Counted from the first letter of the stretch, positions 33,919 to 44,590 are shown. The stretch is DNA of 64,000 nt from Marivivens sp. (GCA_024642115.1 JAHEBU010000011.1:1-64000); one strand, 5' to 3'. Notes: generated by a model not told the origin, from the sequence alone. Program-made: numbers and translations.

Positions 33919-36900
33919 TCACAGCCCCGGCGCCCGACGCAGGTCCAGCGTCATCGGAAATTCGGGATGAGGCTGTTCCGGCACGGGGACATAGCCATGT
34001 GGCGTATGGCCTTGTGGTTCGAACCGGGCCAGGCGGCGGGCCTCGGCCTCGTTTCCATTGACGGGGAACGTGTCATAGTTGCGCCCGCCCGGATGGGCGA
34101 CGTGATAGACACATCCCCCCAAGGGGCGGCCCGTCCAAGTGTCATAAATGTCGAACGTGAGCGGCGCATCGACCTGCAATACCGGATGCAGGGCAAGGGC
34201 GGGTTGCCACGCCTTGAACCGCACGCCGCCCACCGCCACGCCGTTGGTGCGGGTCTGGGTCATGGGGACCTGCCGGCGATTGCAGGTGATCGTGTAACGG
34301 CCCGGATCGGTCGAGGTCAGTTTGACCTGCAACCGCTCGGTGGAACTGTCTGTATAACGCACCGTCCCGCCAATCGCCCCTGTCTCGCCCAGCACATGCC
34401 ACGGCTCCAGCGCCTGGCGGACCTCAAGTGTCGCGTTTTCAAACGTCGCCTCACCGCAGAACGGGAACCGGAATTCGGCCTGGGCGGTGAACCATTCGGC
34501 GCGCATCGGGAACCCGTGCTGGGTCAGGTCGCTCAGGACTTCGGTGAAATCGTCCCAAACGAAATGCGGCAGCATGAACCGGTCGTGCAGGGTGGTGCCC
34601 CAGCGGACCAGCTTGCCCGTGACGGGGCTGGCCCAGCACCGGGCGATGATGGCGCGGATCAGCAACTGCTGGGCCAATGACATGCGCGGGTTGGGGGGCA
34701 TCTCGAACCCGCGGAATTCGACCAGACCCAGACGACCCGTGGGGCCGTCGGGGGAATAGAGCTTGTCGATACAGATCTCGGCCCGGTGGGTGTTGCCCGT
34801 CACATCGACCAGCAGGTTGCGCAGCAACCGGTCGGTCAGCCACGGAAACGGCGGCTCGCCCCGGCTGGGGTCGGGGATCTGGGCCAGCGCGATTTCCAAT
34901 TCGTACAGGCCGTCGTTGCGGCCCTCGTCCACGCGGGGGGCCTGGCTTGTGGGGCCAATGAACAGGCCGGAAAACAGGTAAGACAGCGCCGGATGCCGCT
35001 GCCAATACAGGATCAACGACGCCAGCAGATCAGGACGGCGCAGGAACGGACTGTCGGGCGGGGTGGCCCCGCCCACAACCACATGGTTGCCGCCGCCAGT
35101 CCCGGTATGCTTGCCGTCGATCATGAACTTGTCAGCACCCAGTCGGCACTGACGGGCCTCTTCATAGACGGCTTCGGTCGTGGCGACACATTCGTCCCAG
35201 GTAGAGGCGGGGTGGATGTTCACCTCGATCACGCCCGGATCGGGGGCGACACGGATAACGTTGAGGCGGGGATCATGGGGGGGCGCATAGCCTTCGATGT
35301 GGACAGGCAGTCCATGTTCCTTGGCGGCAGCTTCGGCAGCGGCGATGAGTTCCAGATAGTCCTCGACCCGTTCGACGGGGGGCATGAACACGCAGAGCCG
35401 GCCGTCGCGGGGTTCGACCGAAATGGCAGTCCGAACGACGCCTTTGACGTCGGAAATCTTTTGTTCGATCTGGTCCTGCGTCGGCTCGGACGCCGTAAAG
35501 GACGACACGGCATTGTCGCGCTCGGACACTGTCTCAGGGGCGGCCTGAAACTCGGGCAACTCACCCAAAGGATCGAACGTATCGGCGGGATTGATGAACG
35601 GATATTGCGACGGCGGCACATAAGGCAACGCACCCAAGGGCAGGCGGTACCCCACCGGACTGTCGCCCGGCACCAGATACAGATGGCCCCGGCGCAAGGC
35701 CCAGACTTCAGACACCCAGCCCTTGGCAGCCTTGGCCTGCCATCGCTGAACGGGCAGCACATAGCCGGATGGTTCGGTCAGGCCCCGACCAAACACGCGG
35801 ACCATGCGGTTGCGTTCCTCGGGGTCCTTGAGCTTGGAATTCTCGGGGGTGACGTTTTCGGGCAGGTTGCCCTCTTTCAATACCCATTCAGCCGGATCCT
35901 CGAACGCGGGGACCACGTTTTCGGTGGCCACACCCAGATTGCTGGCGATGGACTGCAACAGGGACTGCGCCTGTTCCTTGGTGGCCTTGGCGTCCTTGCC
36001 TTCGACCGCGATCAGGTCGGCATCAGACCAGACCGATTTGCCGTCGCGCCGCCAGTACAGGGAAAAGGTCCAACGGGGCAGGGTTTCGCCCGGATACCAT
36101 TTGCCTTGCCCATAGTGCAGGAACCCGCCCGGGGCGAACTTGTCGCGCAACCGCCGGATCAACTGATCTGCAAAGGTGCGCTTTGTTGGACCTACCGCAT
36201 CGGTGTTCCACTCGCCCGCCTCGAAATCGTCGATGCTGACGAACGTGGGCTCTCCGCCCATGGTCAGGCGCACATCGCCTGCCTCCAGGGCAGCATCAAC
36301 CTTGTGGCCCAACTCATTGAGAGCAGTCCAGCTTTCATCAGAAAAGGGTTTGGTGATCCGGGGATGTTCAGCCACGCGGGTGACGGTCATGTCGAAATCG
36401 AACTCGACCTCGGCAAAGCTGGCCATGCCACTGATAGGGGCGGCGTTGCGGTAATGCGGGGTGGCGGCCAGCGGGATATGGGATTCACCGGTCAGCAGGC
36501 CCGACGTGGGGTCCAGGCCGATCCATCCCGCACCGGGCAGATAGACCTCGCACCACGCATGCAGGTCGGTGAAATCGACCTCGGTCCCTGACGGGCCATC
36601 CAGCGCCTTGAGGTCCGGTTTCAACTGGATCAGGTAGCCCGACACGAACCGGGCGGCAAAACCCAGGTGACGCAGCACCTGCACCAACGTCCAGGACGTG
36701 TCGCGGCACGATCCCTTGGCCCGTTCGAACGTTTGCTCGGGGGTCTGCACCCCCGGCTCCATACGAATGATATAGCCGATTTCCTGACTCAGCCTCGCGT
36801 TCAGGCCCACCACGAAATCGACCGTTCCGGTGGGATCACGGGGGATGGTGTCCAGGAATTTCTGCAACAACGGGCCGGCAGGTTCGGGGGTGCGATAGAT

Positions 36901-37245
36901 GACCAGATCCGGCTCGATATCTTCGGGATATTCGAACGGCCATTGCTGAGCCGAATCCTCCACAAAGAAATCGAACGGGTTATAGACGGTCATGTCGGCG
37001 ATCAGATCGACCTCGATCTTCAGCTCCATCACCGGCTCGGGAAACACATAGCGCGCCAGCCAGTTGCCATAGGGGTCCTGCTGGTAATTTACGAAATGGG
37101 GCTGCGGACTGACTTTGAGGGTATGGCTGACCACCCGCGTCCGGCTATGCGGGGCAGGACGCAGTCGGATAACCTGCGGGCCCAACGTCACCGGGCGGTC
37201 GTATTTGTAATGGGTCAGGTGATGGATGCTGGCAAGGATCGACAT
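33919..37245 (-). CDS. Transglutaminase-DUF2126 (putative amidoligase) fusion
   Basis: This 1108-residue protein has an N-terminal transglutaminase (about residues 1-290; Cys in KGSCRDTSW, His in [12 protein letters not shown], Asp in GLDPTSG). A long DUF2126 region follows (about 300-1100), with [17 protein letters not shown], then [25 protein letters not shown] and [20 protein letters not shown]2126 has been predicted to have a glutamine-synthetase-like fold and amidoligase activity. It would combine ligation and hydrolysis or transfer of amide bonds in one chain. It is co-directional with the metallopeptidase gene upstream and the ATP-grasp gene downstream. The substrate is unknown. Confidence 0.9.
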   Translation of the reverse strand: MSILASIHHLTHYKYDRPVTLGPQVIRLRPAPHSRTRVVSHTLKVSPQPHFVNYQQDPYGNWLARYVFPEPVMELKIEVDLIADMTVYNPFDFFVEDSAQQWPFEYPEDIEPDLVIYRTPEPAGPLLQKFLDTIPRDPTGTVDFVVGLNARLSQEIGYIIRMEPGVQTPEQTFERAKGSCRDTSWTLVQVLRHLGFAARFVSGYLIQLKPDLKALDGPSGTEVDFTDLHAWCEVYLPGAGWIGLDPTSGLLTGESHIPLAATPHYRNAAPISGMASFAEVEFDFDMTVTRVAEHPRITKPFSDESWTALNELGHKVDAALEAGDVRLTMGGEPTFVSIDDFEAGEWNTDAVGPTKRTFADQLIRRLRDKFAPGGFLHYGQGKWYPGETLPRWTFSLYWRRDGKSVWSDADLIAVEGKDAKATKEQAQSLLQSIASNLGVATENVVPAFEDPAEWVLKEGNLPENVTPENSKLKDPEERNRMVRVFGRGLTEPSGYVLPVQRWQAKAAKGWVSEVWALRRGHLYLVPGDSPVGYRLPLGALPYVPPSQYPFINPADTFDPLGELPEFQAAPETVSERDNAVSSFTASEPTQDQIEQKISDVKGVVRTAISVEPRDGRLCVFMPPVERVEDYLELIAAAEAAAKEHGLPVHIEGYAPPHDPRLNVIRVAPDPGVIEVNIHPASTWDECVATTEAVYEEARQCRLGADKFMIDGKHTGTGGGNHVVVGGATPPDSPFLRRPDLLASLILYWQRHPALSYLFSGLFIGPTSQAPRVDEGRNDGLYELEIALAQIPDPSRGEPPFPWLTDRLLRNLLVDVTGNTHRAEICIDKLYSPDGPTGRLGLVEFRGFEMPPNPRMSLAQQLLIRAIIARCWASPVTGKLVRWGTTLHDRFMLPHFVWDDFTEVLSDLTQHGFPMRAEWFTAQAEFRFPFCGEATFENATLEVRQALEPWHVLGETGAIGGTVRYTDSSTERLQVKLTSTDPGRYTITCNRRQVPMTQTRTNGVAVGGVRFKAWQPALALHPVLQVDAPLTFDIYDTWTGRPLGGCVYHVAHPGGRNYDTFPVNGNEAEARRLARFEPQGHTPHGYVPVPEQPHPEFPMTLDLRRAPGL

Positions 37246-37372
37246 GGGGTCCGTTCTCCGGGCTTCTGGCCCTCAGTGGTTTCATACTTGCCGCGGCTTG
37301 CCCACAAGTTAAACCCTCCTGCGGACCGCATCTGCCGGAAATTGGTCATCTGCACGATTTTCAGGCATAACA

Positions 37373-38401
37373 TCAGGCCCCAAGGATCAGCGCGTTGATA
37401 AAGGCCAGCTTGGCCTCGACCGGACGGGACAGGACAAAGGGGTAGAGATCCGGCTGACCCATGCTCCGGTTGGCGGCGTTCAGGGCGATGGTATAGGGGA
37501 CCCAGGCGTCGATCACCGATTGGGCATCGGGGTTCGTGTAGGGGTCGATCAGAATCGACTTATCGCCTGCCCACAGGCCATAGGATTGCACCGTCTCAAG
37601 GCCGTCGACCATGTGGGTCCAGTGCGCCCAGGTCTCGGCGAAATCCTCCCACGGGTGGGCGGCGGCATAGGAACTGATGTGATACTGCGCCCAGTCGGGT
37701 TTGGGGCCGTTTTCATAATGCGCCTTGAGAGCCTCGCCATAATCGGGGCGCTCGTCGCCGAACACCGACCGGAATTCCTCTAGCCGGCCTCCGTCGCGCA
37801 CCAAGATGTCCCAGTAGTAATGGCCGACCTCATGACGGAAATGTCCCAGCAGGGTGCGATACCGCTCGCCCATCGTTAATCTGCGACGGGCCAGTTCGGC
37901 GGCATCGGCTTCGGCCAGCGTCAGGGTGATGATCCCGTTGTCATGGCCGGTCAAAACATCGCCTTTGGGATCGGCGAGGAAATCAAAGCCCAGCCCCTCG
38001 ACGCTTTCGTCGGTCCACAAGGGATGCGGCAGCTTCCAGCGATAGATCGACCAGAACAACTGGCGCTTTGCCGTCTCTATGTCGCGCCAACGGCGCTGGG
38101 TCGGGGTGACGCCGGGGCTGGTCAGGTCGGGGTGGGGGACGGTCCGGTTGTGATCGCAGGCGGGGCAGAACCCGGTGGGATCATCCGCCGGCACCAACCA
38201 GTTGCAAGCCACAGCCGCCGAATTGGCACACAGCAGCCAATGCCCCGGCCCGGCCAGCGCCCGCCATCCATCGTCCTCCGGCTCCAGCGCGGTCATGGTC
38301 AACTGCTCGGACAAAAAGCCCAGGCGGTGGCCGCAGGTCACGCAGAATCCGCTGCGATAGTAGACTTCGCTGCCGCACGATTGACAGGTAAAACGACGCA
38401 T
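37373..38401 (-). CDS. Zinc-ribbon and zincin metallopeptidase-like protein (COG4307 type)
   Basis: The 342-residue protein starts with a zinc ribbon (CQSCG at residues 5-9, CVTCG near 19), and has a second Cys pair (CANS...CNW / CPACD) around residues 65-85. The centre holds a zincin active site H190-E-V-G-H194 followed by YYWD, with downstream acidic residues in WEDFAETWAHW. It is probably a cytoplasmic metallopeptidase that processes the product of the operon. It lies 127 bp upstream of the DUF2126 gene on the same strand. This combination is the recurrent partner set of the ATP-grasp/alpha-E/transglutaminase system. Confidence 0.88.
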   Translation of the reverse strand: MRRFTCQSCGSEVYYRSGFCVTCGHRLGFLSEQLTMTALEPEDDGWRALAGPGHWLLCANSAAVACNWLVPADDPTGFCPACDHNRTVPHPDLTSPGVTPTQRRWRDIETAKRQLFWSIYRWKLPHPLWTDESVEGLGFDFLADPKGDVLTGHDNGIITLTLAEADAAELARRRLTMGERYRTLLGHFRHEVGHYYWDILVRDGGRLEEFRSVFGDERPDYGEALKAHYENGPKPDWAQYHISSYAAAHPWEDFAETWAHWTHMVDGLETVQSYGLWAGDKSILIDPYTNPDAQSVIDAWVPYTIALNAANRSMGQPDLYPFVLSRPVEAKLAFINALILGA

Positions 38402-38528
38402 GATGACCTTTCACGGGCAGTTTGCCCAAACTTGTGGCACTGACTTCGAAACCTTCGGATTGCAGTTGCCCCGAGCCAGGATCCGCGACAGCTTCGTGCC
38501 AACACTGCCAAGCGCGAAAGGTTTCCCC

Positions 38529-39314
38529 GTGACGCAACTACCCCTTGCCGATCGGTGGTATCATGTCACCCGTGTGGATGACAGGATCACCCTGATCACC
38601 GAACCCCACGTCCATCCGATCTGGTCGGCCAACATGCATCTGGTGCACGGGCGCGATGCGGACCTGCTGATCGACTCCGGCATGGGGATTGCGCCGCTTG
38701 CCCCCGTGGTGGATGCGGCGCGAAGGGATGCGGGCAAGCCGCTGATCCTGCTGTCCACCCACACCCATGTCGATCACATCGGGGCCGCGTACGAATTCGA
38801 GACTCGGCTGGTGCACCCGGTCGAGGCTCAGGCGCAGGCCGCCCCCGGCCGCTATACCCTGCGCAGCGCGGATGTCAGTGATGCCGCCCGCGCCATGTTT
38901 GCGCGCGCCGGTTATCCCGACCTGTGGGACGTCATCATCGACGCCCTGCCGTCGCCCGACTATGACATCGACGGCTACACTCTCAAACCCGCCCCTGCGA
39001 CAGGCCTGGTCGAGGACGGGCAGATCATCGACCTTGGCGACTGGCAGGGCGAAATCCTGCATCTGCCCGGGCATTCGGCGGGGCAGGTCGGGCTGTGGCA
39101 CGAACCGTCCGGCACGCTCTTCGGGGCCGATGCGGTCTATGACGGCCCGCTGATCTGGGACGGTGCGGGAATGAACGTGACCGACTACGCCGCCAGCCTG
39201 CGGCGGGTGCTGGCGCTGCCTGTTCAGGTCGTTCATGGCGGGCATGACCCGGCGTTCGGGCGGGACAGGTTGCAGGCCATGTGCGACCATTACCTGCGGC
39301 TTTGGGGCGTCTAG
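38529..39314 (+). CDS. Metallo-beta-lactamase-fold hydrolase
   Basis: The 261-residue protein has the MBL metal motif T-H78-T-H80-V-D82-H83 and later metal ligands in LPGHSAGQVGLW and GADAVYDG, ending with VVHGGHDPAFG. The start is the GTG at 38529, which follows an AAAGG site; the frame stays open back to 38400, but that part overlaps the divergent metallopeptidase gene. The substrate is unknown; glyoxalase-II-like thioester hydrolysis or lactonase activity are common in this family. It converges with the operon ending at 39311, overlapping by 4 bp. Confidence 0.85.
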   Translation: MTQLPLADRWYHVTRVDDRITLITEPHVHPIWSANMHLVHGRDADLLIDSGMGIAPLAPVVDAARRDAGKPLILLSTHTHVDHIGAAYEFETRLVHPVEAQAQAAPGRYTLRSADVSDAARAMFARAGYPDLWDVIIDALPSPDYDIDGYTLKPAPATGLVEDGQIIDLGDWQGEILHLPGHSAGQVGLWHEPSGTLFGADAVYDGPLIWDGAGMNVTDYAASLRRVLALPVQVVHGGHDPAFGRDRLQAMCDHYLRLWGV

Positions 39315-40042
39315 GCCACCCACTCCTCGGTCAGAACGGCGCCGTGGAAATCCGGGCGGCGGATTGTCATCCGGCCCAGCTCAAGCGCCGAGCGGTCGAT
39401 CAGGGCGGTGCCCACCAGCCCCGGATGGGTCGACAGGGTGAGAATGCCCTGACCCTCCTCCCAACGGCCCATCGCGTACAGACCGGCGAAATGATCGGCC
39501 AGTGCGGCCGGACGGCGACCCTTGGCCAGTGCGGTGCGCAGCGGGGCGGTCGAGGCAGCAGCCGGTCGGCCGATGCCAATCAGAAAGGCGATGTCGGACC
39601 ACACCACATGCATCCGCGCCTCGCCACAGGCGAACACCCAGGCAGCGTTGGGCGCACCGGGCAGACACACCCACTGTTCGGCATAATCGGCATGAACGCC
39701 GGTTTCGATCAGGCGGCCCTGATCGTCCCATTTCATCGCCCCCGCATCCACCGATTCAGGCACACCGTGCCAGTTGATGGCGCGGTCCCAGGTGCACACG
39801 CCGTCCGCGACCGCAATGGTCCCGGCAAAACCTTCGGCGCGGATCAGCGACAATAACGTCCAGTCGTCCAGCGCCGACAACGGCTGGCCCAGCGGCACCT
39901 TGGGCTGATCGACGGGGATGCGAATATCGACATAGCCCGTGGGGGCCTGCATCCAGTGAACGCGGGTGGTCGCATCCTCGTGGCCGGGCGCACGCAGCCA
40001 GTCACGGCGCCAGTGGCCGACCAGATCGGGGGCGTGGATCAT
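39311..40042 (-). CDS. Unknown protein, last gene of ABC/hydrolase operon
   Basis: The 243-residue soluble protein has no family I recognise. It is rich in Trp and beta-strand-like segments (GYVDIRIPV, then VADGVCTWDRAINWHG, then MKWDDQGRLIETG), suggesting a beta-barrel or lipocalin-like binding fold. Its ATG overlaps the stop of the cysteine hydrolase gene (ATGA), so it is translationally coupled to an amide-hydrolysing enzyme. A role in handling the same imported compound is inferred. Confidence 0.7.
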   Translation of the reverse strand: MIHAPDLVGHWRRDWLRAPGHEDATTRVHWMQAPTGYVDIRIPVDQPKVPLGQPLSALDDWTLLSLIRAEGFAGTIAVADGVCTWDRAINWHGVPESVDAGAMKWDDQGRLIETGVHADYAEQWVCLPGAPNAAWVFACGEARMHVVWSDIAFLIGIGRPAAASTAPLRTALAKGRRPAALADHFAGLYAMGRWEEGQGILTLSTHPGLVGTALIDRSALELGRMTIRRPDFHGAVLTEEWVA

Positions 40043-40653
40043 GCAGCGCGGGCCTTGTGATGGCCCATCGCTGCGATGATCTGATCGGCGGTCTGACAGG
40101 CACCGGTCTGTAGATACTCCATCGCGTTCAGCGACGCCTGATGGGCGGGCAGGCTGGTGCCACCCACGCAGTCGGACACCACGCGAACATAGTAATCGTG
40201 CTGGTGCGCATCGGCAAAGGTGTAGTGAACACAGACATCCGTCATGCCCCCCACCAGAATCAGGGTTTGCGCCTTGAGACCTTTCAGCACGATCTCCAGA
40301 TCGGTGCCGAAAAACCCGGAATAGCGGCGTTTGGGGACAATGGGATCATCGGGCAGGATGCCCAACTCGGCCACGGGCAGGGCAGTGGCAGGGTGATCCT
40401 CGCGGCAATGGACGCCTTCGGACCCGTCCAGCTCGCGACCATAATCGACCATGCTCTTGCGGTGGATTTCCTGAAGAAACACCACCGGAATATCGGCCCC
40501 GCGGGCGGCGGCGATGACGGACAACGCCCGGCGCATGTTGTCGGAATAGCCGGGCATATGGGGTATGCCGCCATCGTGGTTGGCAAAAGCGCCGCCTTGA
40601 ATATCGACCACGATCAGCACGGTCTGGCCGACAAGCGTTGGCTGTCTGGGCAT
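40039..40653 (-). CDS. Isochorismatase-family cysteine hydrolase
   Basis: The 204-residue enzyme has the family catalytic triad: Asp17 in VVDIQG, Lys108 in PKRRYSGF and Cys141 in MTDVCVHYT. Members hydrolyse amides such as N-carbamoylsarcosine, biuret, ureidoacrylate or nicotinamide. It has a good GAGAG ribosome site and follows the ABC permease gene by 10 bp. This suggests that it acts on the imported substrate or a breakdown product. The exact substrate cannot be read from the sequence. Confidence 0.88.
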   Translation of the reverse strand: MPRQPTLVGQTVLIVVDIQGGAFANHDGGIPHMPGYSDNMRRALSVIAAARGADIPVVFLQEIHRKSMVDYGRELDGSEGVHCREDHPATALPVAELGILPDDPIVPKRRYSGFFGTDLEIVLKGLKAQTLILVGGMTDVCVHYTFADAHQHDYYVRVVSDCVGGTSLPAHQASLNAMEYLQTGACQTADQIIAAMGHHKARAA

Positions 40654-40663
40654 GGGGTCTCTC

Positions 40664-41464
40664 CTACTTGCTTTGATCCGCGCCCATCAGGCGGGGCAGG
40701 TCGCTAAACCGTGCGACGATGCTGAACCCAAGGGCTGAAACAAAAATGAACGTGACTGCGGCGACGGCCATCGTGGGGGTGAATCCGTTGCGCAACGAAT
40801 TGAAGATTTGCAGCGTGACAGTGGAAAACGACGACGAGGTGACGAAAAAGGTCACGATGAATTCGTTGAAACTCAGCACCATGGCGAAAAAGAACCCCGA
40901 GGCGGTATAGGGCAGGACCTGTGGCACGATGATCGTGCGCAGGATGACACGGGGGGTCGCCCCCATCGTGGCTGCGGCGTCCAGATGGGCTCGGTCGATG
41001 GACTGCAACCCGATGCTGATCGTGACCAGCGGCAGGGCCACGAACAGGGCAGTATGGCTCAGGATTACCGCCCAGTAGCTGCCCAATCCGCCCACAGCCG
41101 CCCACATGAAGCCCAACCCCACGCCAAACACGATCGGCGGCAGGGCAAAGGGCAGGGCGGCCATCGCGGCCAGCGTCTTGGACGCGCGGTCATTCTCGCG
41201 CCAGACCCAATAGGCGATGGGCCACGCCAGCAACACGGCCAGCGCGGCGCTCGACAGGGCGATCACCACCGAATTCCACAACGCCGCCCGCCAGACGGGT
41301 TCGCTGACGAAAAACTCGGTGAACCGGGACAGTGTCGGGTCTTCGGGCGGAAAGGCCATCGTGCGGCCCCCGTTCAGGGCGGCGGCCATCACGACGACGA
41401 TGGGCAGGGCCACGCCGATGGCGCACAGGCCCATGAACAGTCGGGCAGCCCAGTGCAGCCTCAT
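40664..41464 (-). CDS. ABC transporter permease, PotC-like
   Basis: The 266-residue membrane protein has six hydrophobic helices and the permease EAA-type loop DAAATMGATPRVILRTIIVPQVLP that contacts the ATPase. It belongs to the spermidine/putrescine-type (PotC) permeases. Its ATG overlaps the stop of the PotB-like gene by 4 bp. It is one of two permease subunits in a four-component importer. Confidence 0.9.
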   Translation of the reverse strand: MRLHWAARLFMGLCAIGVALPIVVVMAAALNGGRTMAFPPEDPTLSRFTEFFVSEPVWRAALWNSVVIALSSAALAVLLAWPIAYWVWRENDRASKTLAAMAALPFALPPIVFGVGLGFMWAAVGGLGSYWAVILSHTALFVALPLVTISIGLQSIDRAHLDAAATMGATPRVILRTIIVPQVLPYTASGFFFAMVLSFNEFIVTFFVTSSSFSTVTLQIFNSLRNGFTPTMAVAAVTFIFVSALGFSIVARFSDLPRLMGADQSK

Positions 41465-42450
41465 GTTGTCCTCCGGTTCAGGATCAACTGGCCCATCAAC
41501 AGGAACGCGCCCGCCGTGACCAGCAGGATGACCGATTGGGCGGCCCCAAACGGCGCGTTCAGGGTCGCGCCCCGCACCTCGTCATAGATCGAAATCGCCA
41601 GCGTCTGTTGGGCCGGATCGGCAAAGACCGATACCGCGACGTAGATGCCCAACAGCAGCACGAACAGCAACAAAACCGCGCCGATCAGCGGCAGGCGCAC
41701 CGTGGGCAGGATGACCGTGCGCATCACCCGGGCCGGGGTCGCGCCCATCGTCCGCGCCGCCTCGATCATCGACTGGTCGATGCGCGACAACGGCGGATAG
41801 AGCAGGATCACCGCATAGGGCCACACCAGATAGGCCATCGTCAGGACTGTGGCGAACACGGACGTCTTGAACTTGAAATCGCGCGGGCTGGCCAGCCCCT
41901 GCGACCGCGCCCAGTCGAACAGGCCGTTGCCCTTGGCCCAGTCGGTGATCCCCAACTCGCGCAGGACCATCGGCAGGCCCGATTTGTTCGACAGCAGGAT
42001 GTCCCAGCCCATCACCACAAACACTTCGGACAGCGACAGCGTGGACAACAGAAAGATCAGCCACCGCGCCTGCGCGGCGCGGCTGAGCCGGGTCAGGAAC
42101 CATGTGAACGGAAACGCAGTCAGCACGGCAAGAACCGAAGCGATGACCGCATAGTAGAGCGAATATCCCAGTTTTTGCAGATACATCGACGACACCTCGT
42201 CCGGCCACATCGCGCCGACGAAAAACCGCTGATAATTGGCCCCCTCAAACCCCCAGACCCAGGCAGCGCCTTCGACCTTGTGACCCAGCGAAATGGCAAA
42301 GATCAGCCCGAACGGCACGATGCACAGACCCGCGATCAGCAAGGCCATCAGCGCTTTTGCGATGGGCAAACGGGGCAGGGCCCGGACCGGGGCCGGGGAC
42401 GAAGACGAGGCCGCGAAATCCGCTGACAGCTCTGCCTCGGGGGCGCTCAT
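41461..42450 (-). CDS. ABC transporter permease, PotB-like
   Basis: The 329-residue permease has a polar N-terminal tail of about 30 residues, six hydrophobic helices and the EAA loop EAARTMGATPARVMRTVILPTVRLP. The ATG at 42450 overlaps the ATPase stop (ATGA); the frame stays open further upstream only as an overlap with the ATPase gene. It pairs with the PotC-like permease directly downstream. Confidence 0.9.
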   Translation of the reverse strand: MSAPEAELSADFAASSSSPAPVRALPRLPIAKALMALLIAGLCIVPFGLIFAISLGHKVEGAAWVWGFEGANYQRFFVGAMWPDEVSSMYLQKLGYSLYYAVIASVLAVLTAFPFTWFLTRLSRAAQARWLIFLLSTLSLSEVFVVMGWDILLSNKSGLPMVLRELGITDWAKGNGLFDWARSQGLASPRDFKFKTSVFATVLTMAYLVWPYAVILLYPPLSRIDQSMIEAARTMGATPARVMRTVILPTVRLPLIGAVLLLFVLLLGIYVAVSVFADPAQQTLAISIYDEVRGATLNAPFGAAQSVILLVTAGAFLLMGQLILNRRTT

Positions 42451-43502
42451 GCCGCAACCTCGGCGGGAAACACCTGAATGGCATCGGGGGGCATGTGCAG
42501 GCTGACCACCTGTCCCACGGCGTAACTGTCTGCCGTCACCGGGCTCTCCACCACGATCGGACCCAGCGGCGTGGACAGATGCACGTCGCGGGTGGGGCCG
42601 ATGGTGCGCACGAACGTCACCTTGGCGGGCACCGTGTTTGCCGCGCCCTCGGGCGCGGTCAGGCTCGCCTTTTCCGGGCGGCAGGCGGCGCGGACGGGGG
42701 CGCCGTCGATGAAATTGGCGGATGGAGTCATGAACAGGGACAGATCGCCCATCATCAGACGGCCGCCATAAACGCGGGCATCCCAGAAATTCGTCCGACC
42801 AATGAAATCGGCGACAAAGGCATTGGCGGGACGCTGATAGATGTCCTGCGGTGGTCCCACCTGTTCGGCGCGACCCTTGGACATGACGACCACGCGGTCG
42901 GCCATGGTCATCGCCTCGCGCTGGTCGTGGGTCACGACGATGGTGGTGATACCCAGACGCTGCTGCAACAGGCGCAACTCTACCTGCATCTCTTCGCGCA
43001 GCTTGGCATCCAGGGCGGACATCGGCTCGTCCAGCAGGAAAACGGATGGCTCTTGGGCTAACGCGCGGGCAATCGCCACACGCTGTTTCTGACCACCGGA
43101 CAAGGCACCGATGCGGCGGTCGCCATAACCCGCCAACTGCACCATATCCAGCAGCCGGGCGGCGCGGGCGGCGCGGTCGGCCTTGGGGACACCGTCGATC
43201 ATCAACGCATAGGCCACGTTTTCGGCCACGCTCAGATGGGGGAAAAGAGCAAAGCTCTGGAACACCATCCCGAACTTGCGCTTGTGGGCGGGCAGGGCGG
43301 TGATATCCGCCCCGTCCAGCAGGATCTGGCCCCGGCTGGGCGCCTCCAACCCCGCGATCATCCGCAGCAACGTCGTCTTGCCACAGCCCGACGGACCCAG
43401 CAACGCAGTCAACTCGCCATGGGCAAAGGACAACGACACCGCATCGACAGCGCGGACAGTGCCGTACTCCATCGTGACGGACTTGACGACCAGCTCGGGC
43501 AT
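42447..43502 (-). CDS. ABC transporter ATP-binding protein, PotA-like
   Basis: The 351-residue ATPase has Walker A GPSGCGKTT, the signature LSGGQKQR, Walker B VFLLDEP and the switch His in VVTHDQ, followed by a TOBE-type C-terminal domain (about residues 270-345). It energises uptake with the two downstream permeases. It begins 5 bp after the stop of the binding-protein gene, in a single operon. Confidence 0.92.
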   Translation of the reverse strand: MPELVVKSVTMEYGTVRAVDAVSLSFAHGELTALLGPSGCGKTTLLRMIAGLEAPSRGQILLDGADITALPAHKRKFGMVFQSFALFPHLSVAENVAYALMIDGVPKADRAARAARLLDMVQLAGYGDRRIGALSGGQKQRVAIARALAQEPSVFLLDEPMSALDAKLREEMQVELRLLQQRLGITTIVVTHDQREAMTMADRVVVMSKGRAEQVGPPQDIYQRPANAFVADFIGRTNFWDARVYGGRLMMGDLSLFMTPSANFIDGAPVRAACRPEKASLTAPEGAANTVPAKVTFVRTIGPTRDVHLSTPLGPIVVESPVTADSYAVGQVVSLHMPPDAIQVFPAEVAA

Positions 43503-43507
43503 CAGGG

Positions 43508-44590
43508 CTACGCCTGCGCCAGCATCTTGTCCCAGGTTTCCTTGATGAATGTCTCTTCATCCAGATAAGCCTGATAGGCAGGGCGAATGGCGGGGGTGCC
43601 GGTCACACCGGCCAATTCCTCGGGGGTCAGGTCCAGCATGGCAGTGTCGAGCAAGGGGGCGGTACCGATATTGCGGGACATCAGGGCCTGCGTGGAAGGC
43701 AAAGAGGAAAAGTTGATGAACTCTGCCGCCTCGGCGTCCTTGTCAGACAGGGCGGCCAGACACCACGACCCGTAATCCTGCGGATTACCTTCCTTGGGGA
43801 ACACGGGCTCGATGGGGAACCCGTCCGCCTTCATTAACCCAGCCACGTCATAGTAATACTGGCCACCGACGATATCGGTGTTCTTCATCCCCTGTTCCAT
43901 CTGGCTTTCGGCAGACCACCACAAGGCAACGTTGGGCTTGATCTCGGCGGCCTTCTCGACCAAGGCCACGATCCCGTCGCGGGTGGCAAACGTCGCCTCG
44001 CCGTCAAAGAAGGTGGCGGCGACGATATCCAGAAACTGGGAATTGAAATTCTTGGACAGGCCCAGCGACGCCTCGAACTTGGACGTATCCCAGAAATCGG
44101 CCCAGGACGTGGGCACGTCGACCTCTTGCGGGTTGACGACCATGGCGGTGAACCAGCCCATCGCGCCCACGCCGATCTTTCCGGTGGTATCCTCGAACAC
44201 GAAATAGGGGTCGAACTTTTCGGTGGCAGGCATCGCGGCCAGATCCAGCGGTTTGAGCAGGCCCCCGATCCGGCTGGCCTTGATCATGCTGTCGCGGGCA
44301 AACAGGGACAGGTCGGCGGGGACGGTGCCGGCGGCCATGCCCTGCTGCATGGTGACCAGCCAGTCGGTCGAATTCGGCTCGGTCACGCTCTCTACTGCGA
44401 TGCCGGTCGCCTCGGTAAAGGCCGGATAGACATACTTCTTAAAGCTGTCCTCGAAATAGCCGCCATAGGACCCGATCTTGAGGCTGCGATCCTGCGCCAG
44501 CAACGGCATCCCGTAACTGCTGACAAGGGCGCTCGCGGCCCCGGTTTTCAGGATCGTGCGGCGGGTGATGGTGCGATTGGTGAGTGTCAT
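43508..44590 (-). CDS. Periplasmic solute-binding protein, PotD-like, Tat-exported
   Basis: The 360-residue protein has a twin-arginine signal (RRTILKTGAASAL) with cleavage near LLAQ. It has the extracellular polyamine-type binding-protein fold, with LKIGSYGGYFEDSFKKYV at the mature N terminus. The ATG at 44590 places the Tat motif correctly. It is the first gene of a six-gene operon with ATPase, two permeases, cysteine hydrolase and an unknown protein. The ligand is probably a small cationic or amide compound, not necessarily a polyamine. Confidence 0.9.
   Translation of the reverse strand: MTLTNRTITRRTILKTGAASALVSSYGMPLLAQDRSLKIGSYGGYFEDSFKKYVYPAFTEATGIAVESVTEPNSTDWLVTMQQGMAAGTVPADLSLFARDSMIKASRIGGLLKPLDLAAMPATEKFDPYFVFEDTTGKIGVGAMGWFTAMVVNPQEVDVPTSWADFWDTSKFEASLGLSKNFNSQFLDIVAATFFDGEATFATRDGIVALVEKAAEIKPNVALWWSAESQMEQGMKNTDIVGGQYYYDVAGLMKADGFPIEPVFPKEGNPQDYGSWCLAALSDKDAEAAEFINFSSLPSTQALMSRNIGTAPLLDTAMLDLTPEELAGVTGTPAIRPAYQAYLDEETFIKETWDKMLAQA

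Noticed and set aside
32683-34680. A 665-codon plus-strand open frame opposite the ATP-grasp and DUF2126 genes
   Set aside because: High G+C leaves long antisense frames open; the minus-strand proteins have clear domains while this one has none.
41461-43560. A 699-residue frame across permease and ATPase genes
   Set aside because: The upstream part is antiphase to the clear ABC ATPase gene; the true permease starts at the ATG at 42450.
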